64,000 bases of DNA from Clostridia bacterium (GCA_017428625.1 JAFRQM010000005.1:106217-170216), one strand, 5' to 3'; shown: positions 16,400 through 25,219, numbered from the stretch's first letter. Program-made: numbers and translations. The notes: generated by a model not told the origin, from the letters alone.

Positions 16400-17542
16400 A
16401 TGCTTAAAAAAACAGTTAGCGTTCTGCTCGCGGCTGCTTTGCTTGCCGCCCTTTTCGCGGGATGCGGAAAAAAAGAAAATGTTGACGAGGTTATTCCCGT
16501 TACCACGGGCGAAACCGGCGTTGTGAAAGACGAGGAGTTCGGCAATGTTTACATTGACCTGACCATTGAGCAGTTCAACGCTCTCGGATTCGCCTTCGGC
16601 GACAGCGTAAACATATTTTTTGACAACGGTAAAATTTTTGAGGATGTGCCCTATTATTCGGGTTATTATGTGCCCGTAGGCGAACTGCTTGCCTGCGGCT
16701 ATCCCGGATATCCGCACGTTGTCATAGCGAGAAATTACGGCGCTTCAACCTGGGAGGAGTTTGAAATGACAGACTCTTCGAAGGTGACCGTCACCCTCAA
16801 CGAAAAGGGTAAATATATTGACGTTCAGGAACTTTACGCGCTGAGTTACTCCGACAGCAGAGACGATTTTGACTCGGATGAGGAGTTTGCGAACTTCCGC
16901 GCCGTAAAGGGCGGAAATCTGAAAGAAAACTTCTTCTTCCGCTCCGCCTCACCCTGCGACAATCAGCATTGCAGGGCGGCTTACGCCAACCGCTTCACGC
17001 AGGAAAAAGGGGTAAAATTTGCGCTCAACCTTTCCGACAACGAGGAGAAATACAAGGCGCACACCGAAGCGAAAGACTTCGTTTCGGACTATTATGATTC
17101 GCTTTACAAAGACGGCAAGGTTCTTATTCTCGCGATGAACGCCAACTACCGTTCAGACGAGTTTGCGGGCATTCTCTCGAAGGCTTTTTATGAGATGTCG
17201 CAAAACGACGGACCCTGCCTTATCCACTGTGTGGAGGGCAAAGACAGAACGGGCTTTGCCTGCACCCTTCTTCTCGCGCTCGCGGGCGCTTCCGCTCAGG
17301 AAATAATTGACGATTATATGATAACCTATGACAATTATTACGGCATTACAAAAGAAGAAAACCCCGAAAAATACAACGCGATTCTCGACAATGTTTACGA
17401 TTTCTTCTACTGCCTTTGCGAGGCGGAAAAGGGGACGGATATAAACACCCTCGACCTCAGAAAAGGCGCGGAAAACTACCTGCGGAGAGGCGGTCTCACC
17501 GGTGAACAGATATCCGCAATCGAAAGTTATATTGCAAAATAA
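16400..17542 (+). CDS. Lipoprotein protein-tyrosine-phosphatase-like enzyme
   Basis: A 380-residue lipoprotein (lipobox LFAGC, Cys22) with a C-terminal phosphatase of the Y_phosphatase3/LipA type: the P-loop is HCVEGKDRTG with Cys277 and Arg283, and the entry FRSASPCDN is typical of the same family. This points to an extracytoplasmic dual-specificity or phosphoinositide phosphatase. The N-terminal 150 residues form a separate beta-rich domain (FGDSVNIFFDNG, VPYYSGYYVPVGE) resembling the SAM-hydroxide adenosyltransferase-like fold. The ATG at 16400 follows GGAGG. A terminator ends the group at 17553-17586. Confidence 0.82.
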   Translation: MLKKTVSVLLAAALLAALFAGCGKKENVDEVIPVTTGETGVVKDEEFGNVYIDLTIEQFNALGFAFGDSVNIFFDNGKIFEDVPYYSGYYVPVGELLACGYPGYPHVVIARNYGASTWEEFEMTDSSKVTVTLNEKGKYIDVQELYALSYSDSRDDFDSDEEFANFRAVKGGNLKENFFFRSASPCDNQHCRAAYANRFTQEKGVKFALNLSDNEEKYKAHTEAKDFVSDYYDSLYKDGKVLILAMNANYRSDEFAGILSKAFYEMSQNDGPCLIHCVEGKDRTGFACTLLLALAGASAQEIIDDYMITYDNYYGITKEENPEKYNAILDNVYDFFYCLCEAEKGTDINTLDLRKGAENYLRRGGLTGEQISAIESYIAK

Positions 17543-17552
17543 AAACAGGAAC

Positions 17553-17586
17553 CCGCCCTCGTTACGTTGTGACGGAACGAGGGCGG
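17553..17586 (+). terminator. Terminator after the phosphatase gene
   Basis: Inverted repeat CCGCCCTCGTT / AACGAGGGCGG with a 12-base loop, followed by CAGGTTTT. Confidence 0.75.
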
Positions 17587-17590
17587 CAGG

Positions 17591-17720
17591 TTTTAGGGGT
17601 CAGGAGATAGGAGGCAGGGGTCAGAAGTCAGAAATTATCGGCGGGCTCCGCCCGCGCCCGGTTTAAATTTACAGCAATTTTTCCTCAACCACATCCGACA
17701 TCCGGAACCCTAAACAGAAT
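17591..17720. repeat. Composite heptad-repeat element 2
   Basis: Plus-strand 7-base units (TTAGGGG, TCAGGAG, ATAGGAG, GCAGGGG, TCAGAAG, TCAGAAA) are followed by the same CGGCGGGCTCCGCCCGCGCCCGG hairpin core and TTTAAA as element 1, then the tail CAACCACATCCGACATCCGGAA. It fills the gap between two genes, right after a terminator. Confidence 0.75.
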
Positions 17721-17727
17721 TATCCAT

Positions 17728-17756
17728 TTGAATTTACCTGCCCCCTGTGTTATAAT
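17728..17756 (+). promoter_or_regulatory. Promoter of the PAP2 phosphatase gene
   Basis: TTGAAT (17728-17733) and TATAAT (17751-17756) with exactly 17 bases between, 33 bases before the start codon. Confidence 0.75.
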
Positions 17757-17789
17757 GTTTTTATATATTATTTCACAGGGGGGCGTTTT

Positions 17790-18758
17790 ATGGCTCTTGC
17801 GTCAAAAAAACACACAATTGTTTCGTGGGTTCTGTTTGCCGTAATATTCACGGCTCTGCTTGTTACCGCGACTTTTACCGACCTGCAGGTTTCGCGGATT
17901 CTTACAAAAGGCACCCTTGAACCCGGCAAATTCCTCGCCGACGGCGTTTTCGGCGTGGTGTTTGAGTGCATCGGCACAACCGCCCCTTATATTGTCGGTG
18001 TTTTCTGCCTTGAAATTATGTTTGTTTATGTTTTGCGCTTTATGAAAAATTCCGCGGGCAAAACGGTGCTTTGCTGTTTGCTTGAGGCGGGAGCGTTCGC
18101 GGCATACTATGTGCTGGCGCTTGACATTCTCAACTACAACTTTCGCCATTACGGTATGGAGGGCGAGCCCAAGCCTGTTTTTATGAGGGTTGAACTTGCT
18201 TTTGTTGCCGTTTTGATTGTGTTTCTCGTGACCTTTGCCGTCAATTCCTTTTCGGATGAAAGCATACGCCGCCTTATCCGCGCGGCTGTTGCGGCTTTGG
18301 TTGCCATAGCGGTTTCATCCCTGACGGTTGAATATCTCAAACACCCGTTCGGCAGGCCGCGTTTCAGGGCGATGAACTACGCCGGCGATTTCAGTTACTA
18401 TTCGCGCTGGTATGTTCTGAACGGCCAGCCCGACAAGGAGTGGATGAAGGCGACCTTCAGCAGCACGGATGCCTGCAAATCCTTCCCGAGCGGCCATACG
18501 CAGAGCGCGGCGATGATTTTCTGCATTGTTATGCTCAAAGACGCTTTCGGCATCACCTCAAAAAAGAAAACCGCCCTGCTTTGGTGTTTATCAATCCTGT
18601 GGACGGGGCTTGTAGCGATAAGCCGCATTATGGTGGGCGCCCACTTCTTCAGCGATGTGCTTGTCGGCGGCACCATAGGTTTTTTATCGGTAATGCTCGC
18701 AAGAGAAATTTTCGTCTGCAGGGGCTCACACTTCAAAGCCCTTGCCGGCAAAGAATAA
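17790..18758 (+). CDS. PAP2-family membrane phosphatase
   Basis: An integral membrane lipid phosphatase, likely acting on undecaprenyl pyrophosphate or phosphatidate-type lipids. The 322-residue protein has about six membrane helices and all three active-site motifs: KHPFGRPR, FPSGHTQSA and SRIMVGAHFFSDV. The region before the catalytic part is longer than in the smallest family members and carries an N-terminal basic start MALASKKH. It has its own promoter, and a secreted hydrolase gene follows after 15 bases, suggesting a two-gene operon for envelope or extracellular lipid turnover. Confidence 0.88.
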   Translation: MALASKKHTIVSWVLFAVIFTALLVTATFTDLQVSRILTKGTLEPGKFLADGVFGVVFECIGTTAPYIVGVFCLEIMFVYVLRFMKNSAGKTVLCCLLEAGAFAAYYVLALDILNYNFRHYGMEGEPKPVFMRVELAFVAVLIVFLVTFAVNSFSDESIRRLIRAAVAALVAIAVSSLTVEYLKHPFGRPRFRAMNYAGDFSYYSRWYVLNGQPDKEWMKATFSSTDACKSFPSGHTQSAAMIFCIVMLKDAFGITSKKKTALLWCLSILWTGLVAISRIMVGAHFFSDVLVGGTIGFLSVMLAREIFVCRGSHFKALAGKE

Positions 18759-18773
18759 ACGGAGGTCTGTGTT

Positions 18774-20615
18774 ATGAAAAAGATTTTCAAATCCGCGCTT
18801 GCCCTTTCGCTCGCACTCATAATGGTGTTTTCGCTGTGCGCGCCCGCTTTTTCGGTTGAATATAAACCGACATACGACAAAAAGTCATCCTGCGGCGAAG
18901 AGTGTGAGTATTTTCCGACAATCATAGTGCCGGGGCTCGGTCAGTCAAGCGTTTGCGTGACGGATGACAACGGCGATTTTCTGCTTGACAAAGACGGTAA
19001 CAAGATTTCCGCCTTCCCCGCTTATCTGCAGCTCGGCAAAATAATCGGCAAGGTGCTTTTCCCCGCCCTCGCCACCCTTGTTACACAGCGCGACATCGGG
19101 TTTTCGGACGCTTTCGCCGACGCTATTGATATGGCTTTCGGCATAAACACAAGCGACGAACACGCGCAGAACACAGGCAACGTTGTTACCGAGAAATATA
19201 TGTATCCCTACTCCGAATTCAATGATTATGAGGTTGAAACGGTAAACCACCATGTTCCTTTCGAGCGTTACTCAACCGAACTGCCCAAAGACCACCTCTA
19301 CTATTTCGCATATAATTCGTTCGGCAACCATATTGACCTTGCGACCGAACTTTACGGTTTTATTCAGATGGTCAAGGCGCAGACGGGGCATGATAAAGTC
19401 AACCTTGTTCCCTTAAGTCAGGGCGCTTCTGTCGTGAGCGCAATGCTTGAGTATTTTCCGCAGGTGGGCGACGAACTGCACAAGGTGATTTTCGTTGTTC
19501 CGGCTATCGGCGGTTCAATAATTATAGGCGATGTTTTCAATGACAGAATAAACTTCCTCAAAAAAGATTACCTTTACAACGGCTTTCTTGAGGAAATGGG
19601 GCTGCTCGACGAATACACGGCGAGGCTTATTGAGGTTGCCGTGAGGATTCTGCCCGACGAAGTTGTTATGGGCGCGCTCAACAAGGGCGTAAAGGCGCTT
19701 ATTGAAAACACAATGATAAAAAGCACGGGTATGTGGGCTCTCTGCCCGCCCGAAGATTACCCCACCGCCGCCGAAAGATATCTTTCATCGCCCGAAATGG
19801 CGGATATAAAAGCGCAGACGGAGCGCTACTATCAGGCTCAGCTTCACGCGCACGACAACATTCAGGCTCTTGTCGATAAGGGCGTTATGGTGTTTGACCT
19901 TGTTGAATACAACATTCCCGTCATCAATGTCGCCGAAAGGTGGAACACGATGAACGGCGACTTCATTATACACCTTTCATCAACCTCTCTTGGCGCTTAT
20001 TCAGCCAACTGCGGCGAAACCCTGCCCGAAGGTTATCAGCAGAAAAACACCCACTGCTCCGACCCCTCGCACAACCACGTTTCGCCCGAAAGGGTTGTTG
20101 ACGCCTCCGCGGGCCTGCTGCCCGACACCACCTTCTATTTTAACGGCAACCGCCACGATCTGACGCAGTATAACGATGTTATTCTCAAAATCGCGATGAA
20201 GATGATTGCCGACGACGAAATAACCGATGTTTACTCATCACCCGAATTTCCGCAGTTCCTTTGGGGCAGAAACGTCAGCGGTATTCTTGAACTGACCGAC
20301 GCCGTGAAAACCCTCGACAAATCAAAACTCAGCGCCTCCGACAAAAAGGCGCTTGAAAACGCGCTTGCAAACACACAGCGCACGCTTGACAACAACCTTG
20401 CGTCAAATGATGACCTTCAGAAGAGCGAGGAAGAACTGCGCGCCGTTCTTGTTAAAATCGGTGCCGCGGAAGAAAAGAAAGCCGAAAAAGACCCGTCGTT
20501 CCTGCGCAGAATCAGCCTTTATTTCTATGAGAATTACGGCACAAACGGCTATTCCGAAATTCCCGCCCTCGCAATCAGAGGCCTTTTTGCAAAAATCAAA
20601 AATCTGTTCGCATAA
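18774..20615 (+). CDS. Secreted alpha/beta-hydrolase (lipase/acyltransferase-like)
   Basis: A 613-residue exported protein with signal peptide (about residues 1-27, ending PAFS). PTIIVPGLGQS (48-58) is a typical oxyanion-hole strand, and VNLVPLSQGASV carries the likely nucleophile Ser215 in a variant elbow (LSQGA rather than GxSxG). The overall plan is that of LCAT-like or triacylglycerol lipases. The C-terminal region has a helical segment DKSKLSASDKKALENALA and ends in an amphipathic tail GLFAKIKNLFA seen in other secreted proteins here. The ATG follows GGAGG. The substrate is unknown. Confidence 0.78.
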   Translation: MKKIFKSALALSLALIMVFSLCAPAFSVEYKPTYDKKSSCGEECEYFPTIIVPGLGQSSVCVTDDNGDFLLDKDGNKISAFPAYLQLGKIIGKVLFPALATLVTQRDIGFSDAFADAIDMAFGINTSDEHAQNTGNVVTEKYMYPYSEFNDYEVETVNHHVPFERYSTELPKDHLYYFAYNSFGNHIDLATELYGFIQMVKAQTGHDKVNLVPLSQGASVVSAMLEYFPQVGDELHKVIFVVPAIGGSIIIGDVFNDRINFLKKDYLYNGFLEEMGLLDEYTARLIEVAVRILPDEVVMGALNKGVKALIENTMIKSTGMWALCPPEDYPTAAERYLSSPEMADIKAQTERYYQAQLHAHDNIQALVDKGVMVFDLVEYNIPVINVAERWNTMNGDFIIHLSSTSLGAYSANCGETLPEGYQQKNTHCSDPSHNHVSPERVVDASAGLLPDTTFYFNGNRHDLTQYNDVILKIAMKMIADDEITDVYSSPEFPQFLWGRNVSGILELTDAVKTLDKSKLSASDKKALENALANTQRTLDNNLASNDDLQKSEEELRAVLVKIGAAEEKKAEKDPSFLRRISLYFYENYGTNGYSEIPALAIRGLFAKIKNLFA

Positions 20616-20655
20616 AATCAGAAAAATGTTCGCGTAAATCAACGCAAAGCACAAC

Positions 20656-20686
20656 AAAAAGCAGGAGTGAAAACACCTGCTTTTTT
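20656..20686 (+). terminator. Terminator after the alpha/beta-hydrolase gene
   Basis: Inverted repeat AAAAAGCAGG / CCTGCTTTTT with a 10-base loop and a terminal T run. Confidence 0.8.
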
Positions 20687-20819
20687 AGGTGTCGGGTGTT
20701 AGAATTTAGGGTTCAGGAGTCAGAAATCAGAAGATGCAGGGCACGCATATATGCGTGCCCTGCAACCGTTTCCCCACAACCACATCTGACATCCAAAATC
20801 CAAAAGCTGAAGTCTGAAA
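20687..20819. repeat. Composite heptad-repeat element 3 with 28-base perfect palindrome
   Basis: A degenerate heptad stretch (TTAGGGT, TCAGGAG, TCAGAAA, TCAGAAG) leads into a perfect palindrome at 20736-20763 (half-site GCAGGGCACGCATA). After it comes the tail CAACCACATCTGACATCC, whose minus strand steps in sevens (TCAGACT, TCAGCTT, TTGGATT, TTGGATG, TCAGATG). The hairpin sequence differs from elements 1 and 2 while the flanks match. Confidence 0.75.
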
Positions 20820-21668
20820 TTACGCTAATGCTATTGTGTCGCCTTTATCTTCAACTTTAATAAACACGGGATGTTCGCTGCCGGATGTGTTCGGGCGGTG
20901 AAAGGTGAGGTAAAGCCCGTCTTCCGCTCTGAAAAGCATTCCGTGGCCGCCGTCGTCGTTTGTCAGCGGGTCAAGGTGAACAAAACCGTTTTTTATTGAG
21001 CCGCCCTCAAACCTGACAAGGCATTCGGCGTATTTTCCCTTCGGGAAGGTGCTCCAGAGCATAAGCAGTTCGCCGCTTTTTGTGCGGAACATAAACGGCC
21101 CGTCGGTAACATAATGCTCGCCCTCGGGCTTTTTCTCAATGTAGTGCGGCTCGGAGGCGCTGAAAAGCGTTACGGGTTCGCCTTCGGCGCGCGTAAGGTC
21201 GCCGCTGAGTTTTATATAACAGATTGTGCCGTCGATAATCTGCGTGTGCTCGTGGCTGAAAACAAGGTAGGGCTCGCCGTTCTCAACATAAAATGTGCCG
21301 TCAAGGCATTCCCAGCCGTCGGGGGTTGCGGAGCCCTCACTGTGCGGAAGAAACGTACCCAGCGGAGAATCCGCGCGCAGAATGTAGGTGCCCCTGAGCC
21401 CGTCGGGTTTTATGAACGTTGCGAACATATAGTAGGCGCCTTTGTAAAAATGCACCTCGGGCGCCCAGTTTGAGCCTTTGTTGAGCCCCGCCTGAGCCGA
21501 GTTGAAAACCTCGTGCGGCTCGCTCCACTCGTCAAGATCCGCGCTGATATAAACGTCGAAACCGCCCGTTTTTATGCCGAAATCCTTAGCCCTTGTGCCA
21601 TACATATAATAGGTGCCGTTTTCATAAATTACAAACGGGTCGCGGATGTTGATTTTTTTGCATTTCAT
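20820..21668 (-). CDS. Glycoside hydrolase family 43-type enzyme
   Basis: A 282-residue five-bladed beta-propeller glycosidase, most likely an arabinofuranosidase/xylosidase-type enzyme. The catalytic base is Asp10 in INIRDPFVIYENGTYYMYG. Blade repeats such as GAYYMFATFI, EPYLVFSHEH and LLMLWSTF are clear. The motif expected for the general acid reads VTDGPFMF, with Asp where many members have Glu, a variant I believe occurs in some subfamilies. There is no signal peptide, so it should be cytoplasmic. The start at 21668 has GGAG eight bases upstream. A good promoter precedes it. Confidence 0.87.
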   Translation of the reverse strand: MKCKKINIRDPFVIYENGTYYMYGTRAKDFGIKTGGFDVYISADLDEWSEPHEVFNSAQAGLNKGSNWAPEVHFYKGAYYMFATFIKPDGLRGTYILRADSPLGTFLPHSEGSATPDGWECLDGTFYVENGEPYLVFSHEHTQIIDGTICYIKLSGDLTRAEGEPVTLFSASEPHYIEKKPEGEHYVTDGPFMFRTKSGELLMLWSTFPKGKYAECLVRFEGGSIKNGFVHLDPLTNDDGGHGMLFRAEDGLYLTFHRPNTSGSEHPVFIKVEDKGDTIALA

Positions 21669-21731
21669 ATTCATTTCTCCTTTTTCGCGGATGAAGGCTG
21701 TGTTACGCAGTTTTTTCGGGATTGTGTTTTT

Positions 21732-21760
21732 ATTATAACCGTTCAGCGTTGTATTTTCAA
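21732..21760 (-). promoter_or_regulatory. Promoter of the GH43 gene
   Basis: On the minus strand TTGAAA (21755-21760) and TATAAT (21732-21737) with a 17-base spacer. Confidence 0.75.
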
Positions 21761-21775
21761 CAGGTTGCATTACGG

Positions 21776-21800
21776 TTTTTGGACTTTGGATGCCGGATGC
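21776..21800. repeat. Short heptad-repeat remnant
   Basis: Three and a half 7-base units (TTTTGGA, CTTTGGA, TGCCGGA, TGC) of the same kind as the larger intergenic elements, between the GH43 and ligase genes. Confidence 0.45.
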
Positions 21801-21869
21801 AGCACCCCGTCTGATTTCGCATAGAGCAACCGTAAAAATTAAATAAATATTAAGATAATTTTAAAATTA

Positions 21870-21899
21870 ATGACAAATCAGAAACCCGTATTGTATAAT
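21870..21899 (+). promoter_or_regulatory. Promoter of the ligase-condensation-carrier operon
   Basis: ATGACA (21870-21875) and TATAAT (21894-21899) are separated by 18 bases, in an AT-rich leader about 65 bases before the ligase gene. Confidence 0.6.
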
Positions 21900-21965
21900 G
21901 TCGCAGGTTAAGTTTTATTTAATAATTAAATTTATATATTTTTTTTTAAAAAAAGGATTTTTCTG

Positions 21966-23525
21966 ATGATTAACTACGGCAACTCGGTCGATTTCAAGGC
22001 TCCGTCCATACGGGAGGTTCTTGACAACTCCGCTTCGAGGTTCGGCGACCGCACATTTATAAAGTTCATAAAAGACGGCTCGGTTGAAGAAAGAAGCTTC
22101 AACCGCCTGCGCAGCGACAGTCTCGCGGTCTGCCGTTTTCTGCGGAATCTCGGCAGAGAAAAAATGCACATTGCCGTTGCCGCGAAAACAAGTTATGAAT
22201 ACATCGTTTTTGTTACGGGCATTCTCATAAGCGGCAACATTCTTGTTCCCTTCTCGCCGGAAATCTCCGAAAAAGAAGCCGACTCGCTTTTCAGACGCGC
22301 CGACATAGATATTCTTCTGTATGACGGTTCCTTCAACTGCACAGATAAATTGAAAAGGCGTTTCAACTCGATTATTCCCCCGCTCAACATTACGGAGGAA
22401 GGCGTGCTCGACGGCATCTGTGAAAAATACAGCGACTCATCCGTTTACGCTCCGCTTTCATCTTATAAAGTTGATGTGAGCGAATGCGCGGTTATTATTT
22501 TCACATCCGGCACAACGGGCACAAGAAAAGGCGTTATGCTCTCAATGAACGCCCTTGTAGGCAACATTATGTATGATGAGTATGTTGACATTCTCAACGA
22601 AAAGGCGGTTGTTCTCTCGGTTCTGCCGATGTTCCACGCCTACTGCCTTTCGGGCGACTATGTGCGCAACCTCAAAGACGGTCTTACCGTCTGCCTCAAC
22701 GGCAGTATGCGCGACCTGCCCGAAAGTTTAAGAACTTTCGAACCGACCGTTATGCGCGTTGTTCCGATGATTGCGCAGACTCTTCTCAAACTGGTTAAAA
22801 TGAACGAGAACCGGCATCCCGAATTCACACCCCGTCAGGCGGCAGAGGCTGTTTTCGGCAAAAACATACGCTGGCTCATTTCGGGCGCCGCCTACCTTGA
22901 CCCCGCCCTTGTAAGAGAGTATGACCGTTTCGGCATCTTCCTTCGCCAGGGCTACGGTATGACCGAGGCGGGCTGCAGAATCTCCGTGCCCGACGCGGAA
23001 TGCTCGCTTGAATCTGTAGGCAGGGTTACAAATATGTTTGTTACCCGCATTCAGGGCGGTGAAATTCAGGTAAAAGGCCCCACGCTTATGATGGGCTACT
23101 ACAAAATGCCGGAAGAAACAAAAGCATCCTTCACCGAAGACGGCTGGCTGAGAACAGGCGACATCGGCGAGGTGACGGAGAGCGGCGAGCTGTTTATTAC
23201 CGGCAGGCTTAAAAATCTTATAATTCTCTCAAACGGCGAAAATGTTTCGCCTGAGGCGATTGAGAAAAAATTTGCCGATTATGACATAGTCTCGGAGGTT
23301 CTTGTTTACTCCGAGAACGACAGAATAACGGCTGACATATATCCCGATTTCGGTTACTGCTCAGACAACGATATTGACGACCCCAAAGGCGTCATCACCG
23401 CAATAATCAAGCAGATGAACGAAGGCGCCAAACCCTCGCACGTCATAACGCAGATTAATGTTGTCAATGAGCCGCTGCCGAGAAACAGCACCGGAAAATT
23501 ATTGAGAAAGAAGGCTGAGATATGA
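21966..23525 (+). CDS. AMP-forming acyl/aminoacyl ligase (adenylation enzyme)
   Basis: A 519-residue stand-alone member of the ANL superfamily that should activate a carboxylic acid as the adenylate and load it on a carrier. Core motifs are present: A3 IIFTSGTTGTRKG, A5 GYGMTEAG, A7 GWLRTGDIG, A8-like GRLKNLIILSNGENVSPEAIE and the A10 lysine in PRNSTGKLLRK. The substrate pocket cannot be read confidently; the overall look is nearer to fatty-acyl/aryl ligases than to amino-acid adenylation domains. Its stop overlaps the condensation gene by four bases, and a free carrier protein follows, so loading of that carrier is the natural inference. Confidence 0.88.
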   Translation: MINYGNSVDFKAPSIREVLDNSASRFGDRTFIKFIKDGSVEERSFNRLRSDSLAVCRFLRNLGREKMHIAVAAKTSYEYIVFVTGILISGNILVPFSPEISEKEADSLFRRADIDILLYDGSFNCTDKLKRRFNSIIPPLNITEEGVLDGICEKYSDSSVYAPLSSYKVDVSECAVIIFTSGTTGTRKGVMLSMNALVGNIMYDEYVDILNEKAVVLSVLPMFHAYCLSGDYVRNLKDGLTVCLNGSMRDLPESLRTFEPTVMRVVPMIAQTLLKLVKMNENRHPEFTPRQAAEAVFGKNIRWLISGAAYLDPALVREYDRFGIFLRQGYGMTEAGCRISVPDAECSLESVGRVTNMFVTRIQGGEIQVKGPTLMMGYYKMPEETKASFTEDGWLRTGDIGEVTESGELFITGRLKNLIILSNGENVSPEAIEKKFADYDIVSEVLVYSENDRITADIYPDFGYCSDNDIDDPKGVITAIIKQMNEGAKPSHVITQINVVNEPLPRNSTGKLLRKKAEI

Positions 23526-24904
23526 GCAATAACCGCGAGTATTTTGAATTCTCCCCCGCGCAGGAAATGATAAACTTCATGTTGAAGTATTCATTTTTTC
23601 ACAAGCAGGTAATCCAGATTCCCGCGTCAATCGTCGTCAAAAGAAAGATAGATTTCGACATTTTGCAGAAGGCGCTCGAAATTGAGGTTGAACGCAACGA
23701 CTGTATGCGCCTGCGTTTTGAAAAGAAGGGCGGCTTCAAACAGTATTTTGAAGACAAAGTCGATATAGGCAAAATCCCCGTTTACAATTTCAAAACACAG
23801 AAAGAGCAGGATGATTTTCTGACAGCCGACGCGCAGAAGCCCGTGCGCTGCTTCAAGGGCGAAACCTACCGCATCTATTTCTTCAATACCCCCGACGGCA
23901 GAAACGGAATTTACATAAATGTCATCCACCTCGCGATGGACGCCCCCGCGGTATTCATCTTTTTCGCGGACCTTCTCGCGGTTTATGAGGCGCTTGAGGC
24001 GGGCGCGGAGATGCCCAGACCTCTCGGCAGTTACAAAGAAACACTCAAAAAAGAACTTGAATACAAACACAACGCCGAAAAACTCAAGGCAGACAAAGAC
24101 TTTTTTGTCAACTACTTTCTCAAAGACGGCGAACCTATATGGAACGGCGTTATGGGTTCCGGCCCACTTGACAGGGCAAGAATCAAAAAGAAAAACCCCG
24201 AACTGCGCGCTTGCGGCAGTTTTGACCCGATTCACGATAAGGCGAAACTTGTTCGTAAACCGCTTTCGGTTGAAGACAGCAAAATCATACTCGATTATAT
24301 GGAGCAGAACCGCCTGAGCGGCGAATGTGTGATTCAGCTCGGTATGAGACTTCATGTCAGCAGAATCAACCACCGCCACGACGACACCCACTTCCTTGTG
24401 CTCTCCAACAGGCGCAAAACGGTCAATGACAAGCGCTGCGGCGGCACAATGGCGTCAGCCCTTCCCTGGAGAATCATACTGCCCGAAGAACTCACATTCA
24501 ATGAGGCGGTTGAAAAACTCAGGAGCCTTCAGGCTGAGATTATGCGCCACAACAACTACCCCTTCATAACCTGGCTTGAAAATGAGAGAGAACTCTTCAA
24601 CTACAGTATGGTTGACGGCACATCAACAATGATGTTCTCATGGTTCCCGCTTGAGAACGATACAATGAACGGCTGGGAATATGAATTCCACAGCTACAGC
24701 CTGGGCAGATATGTTATGCCGCTTTACACCTACACTATGAAGGATTCGACCACCGGCGGCCTGCGCTTTGCCTATCTTCACAGAACAGACCAGATTTCAT
24801 CAGCCGACATCGACTCCCTTCACGACAACACCGTAAAGGCCCTTGTTATGGGCTGCGCGAACCCGGATATGACGCTTAAAGAAATTCTTGACAATATAGA
24901 ATGA
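23522..24904 (+). CDS. Stand-alone condensation-superfamily acyltransferase
   Basis: A 460-residue protein of the NRPS condensation/PapA superfamily. The active-site motif is present as NVIHLAMDAPAV, with His136 and Asp140 in HxxxD, although the usual HHxxxDG reads IHxxxDA. It begins like a C domain (FEFSPAQEMINFMLKYSFF). The second half contains LVLSNRRKTVNDKRCGGTMAS, which matches the region of the C-domain that abuts the N-terminal subdomain. It probably joins a carrier-bound acyl group to an amine or alcohol acceptor. It is translationally coupled to the ligase, and the carrier gene follows 28 bases later. Confidence 0.82.
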   Translation: MSNNREYFEFSPAQEMINFMLKYSFFHKQVIQIPASIVVKRKIDFDILQKALEIEVERNDCMRLRFEKKGGFKQYFEDKVDIGKIPVYNFKTQKEQDDFLTADAQKPVRCFKGETYRIYFFNTPDGRNGIYINVIHLAMDAPAVFIFFADLLAVYEALEAGAEMPRPLGSYKETLKKELEYKHNAEKLKADKDFFVNYFLKDGEPIWNGVMGSGPLDRARIKKKNPELRACGSFDPIHDKAKLVRKPLSVEDSKIILDYMEQNRLSGECVIQLGMRLHVSRINHRHDDTHFLVLSNRRKTVNDKRCGGTMASALPWRIILPEELTFNEAVEKLRSLQAEIMRHNNYPFITWLENERELFNYSMVDGTSTMMFSWFPLENDTMNGWEYEFHSYSLGRYVMPLYTYTMKDSTTGGLRFAYLHRTDQISSADIDSLHDNTVKALVMGCANPDMTLKEILDNIE

Positions 24905-24932
24905 GACCGGAATAAGGAAAGGAACGATAACA

Positions 24933-25172
24933 ATGTTTGATAAACTCAAAGACATTATTCTTGAATATGTTGACATCGACCCCGAAGCAATCACCGAGAG
25001 CGCGAATCTGCGCAGTGATTTCAACCTGAATTCGCTCGATATTATCAACCTTGCCGTTGCAATAGAGGATGAACTCGGAGTTGCTGTCAGCGACCGCAAA
25101 ATGGCGTCGTTCTACACTCTCGGCGAAGTCGCCGACTACCTTGAAAGCGCTGCGGCAAAAAAACAGGCATAA
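24933..25172 (+). CDS. Acyl/peptidyl carrier protein
   Basis: A 79-residue four-helix carrier. The phosphopantetheine attachment serine is Ser34 in DFNLNSLDIINL, where Asn replaces the usual Asp of the DSL motif. The rest (VDIDPEAITESANLRS, AIEDELGVAVSD, YTLGEVADYLES) is typical. GGAAAGGA precedes the ATG. Its position directly after the ligase and condensation genes implies a dedicated partner, not the fatty-acid synthase carrier. No phosphopantetheinyl transferase or thioesterase gene is next to it. Confidence 0.9.
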   Translation: MFDKLKDIILEYVDIDPEAITESANLRSDFNLNSLDIINLAVAIEDELGVAVSDRKMASFYTLGEVADYLESAAAKKQA

Positions 25173-25214
25173 AACATCCGCCGCTTACTGTTGACATCTT
25201 TTTATCCGGATGTT
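25173..25214. repeat. Inverted repeat around the 25.2 kb promoter
   Basis: Perfect 8-base arms AACATCCG (25173-25180) and CGGATGTT (25207-25214) flank the -35 and spacer of the promoter at 25191-25219. It may be an operator or a weak terminator of the carrier gene. Confidence 0.45.
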
Positions 25215-25219
25215 ATATT
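25191..25219 (+). promoter_or_regulatory. Promoter of the two small membrane protein genes
   Basis: Consensus TTGACA (25191-25196), 17-base spacer, TATATT (25214-25219), 41 bases before the next start codon. It shows that the following pair is at least partly transcribed on its own. Confidence 0.75.
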
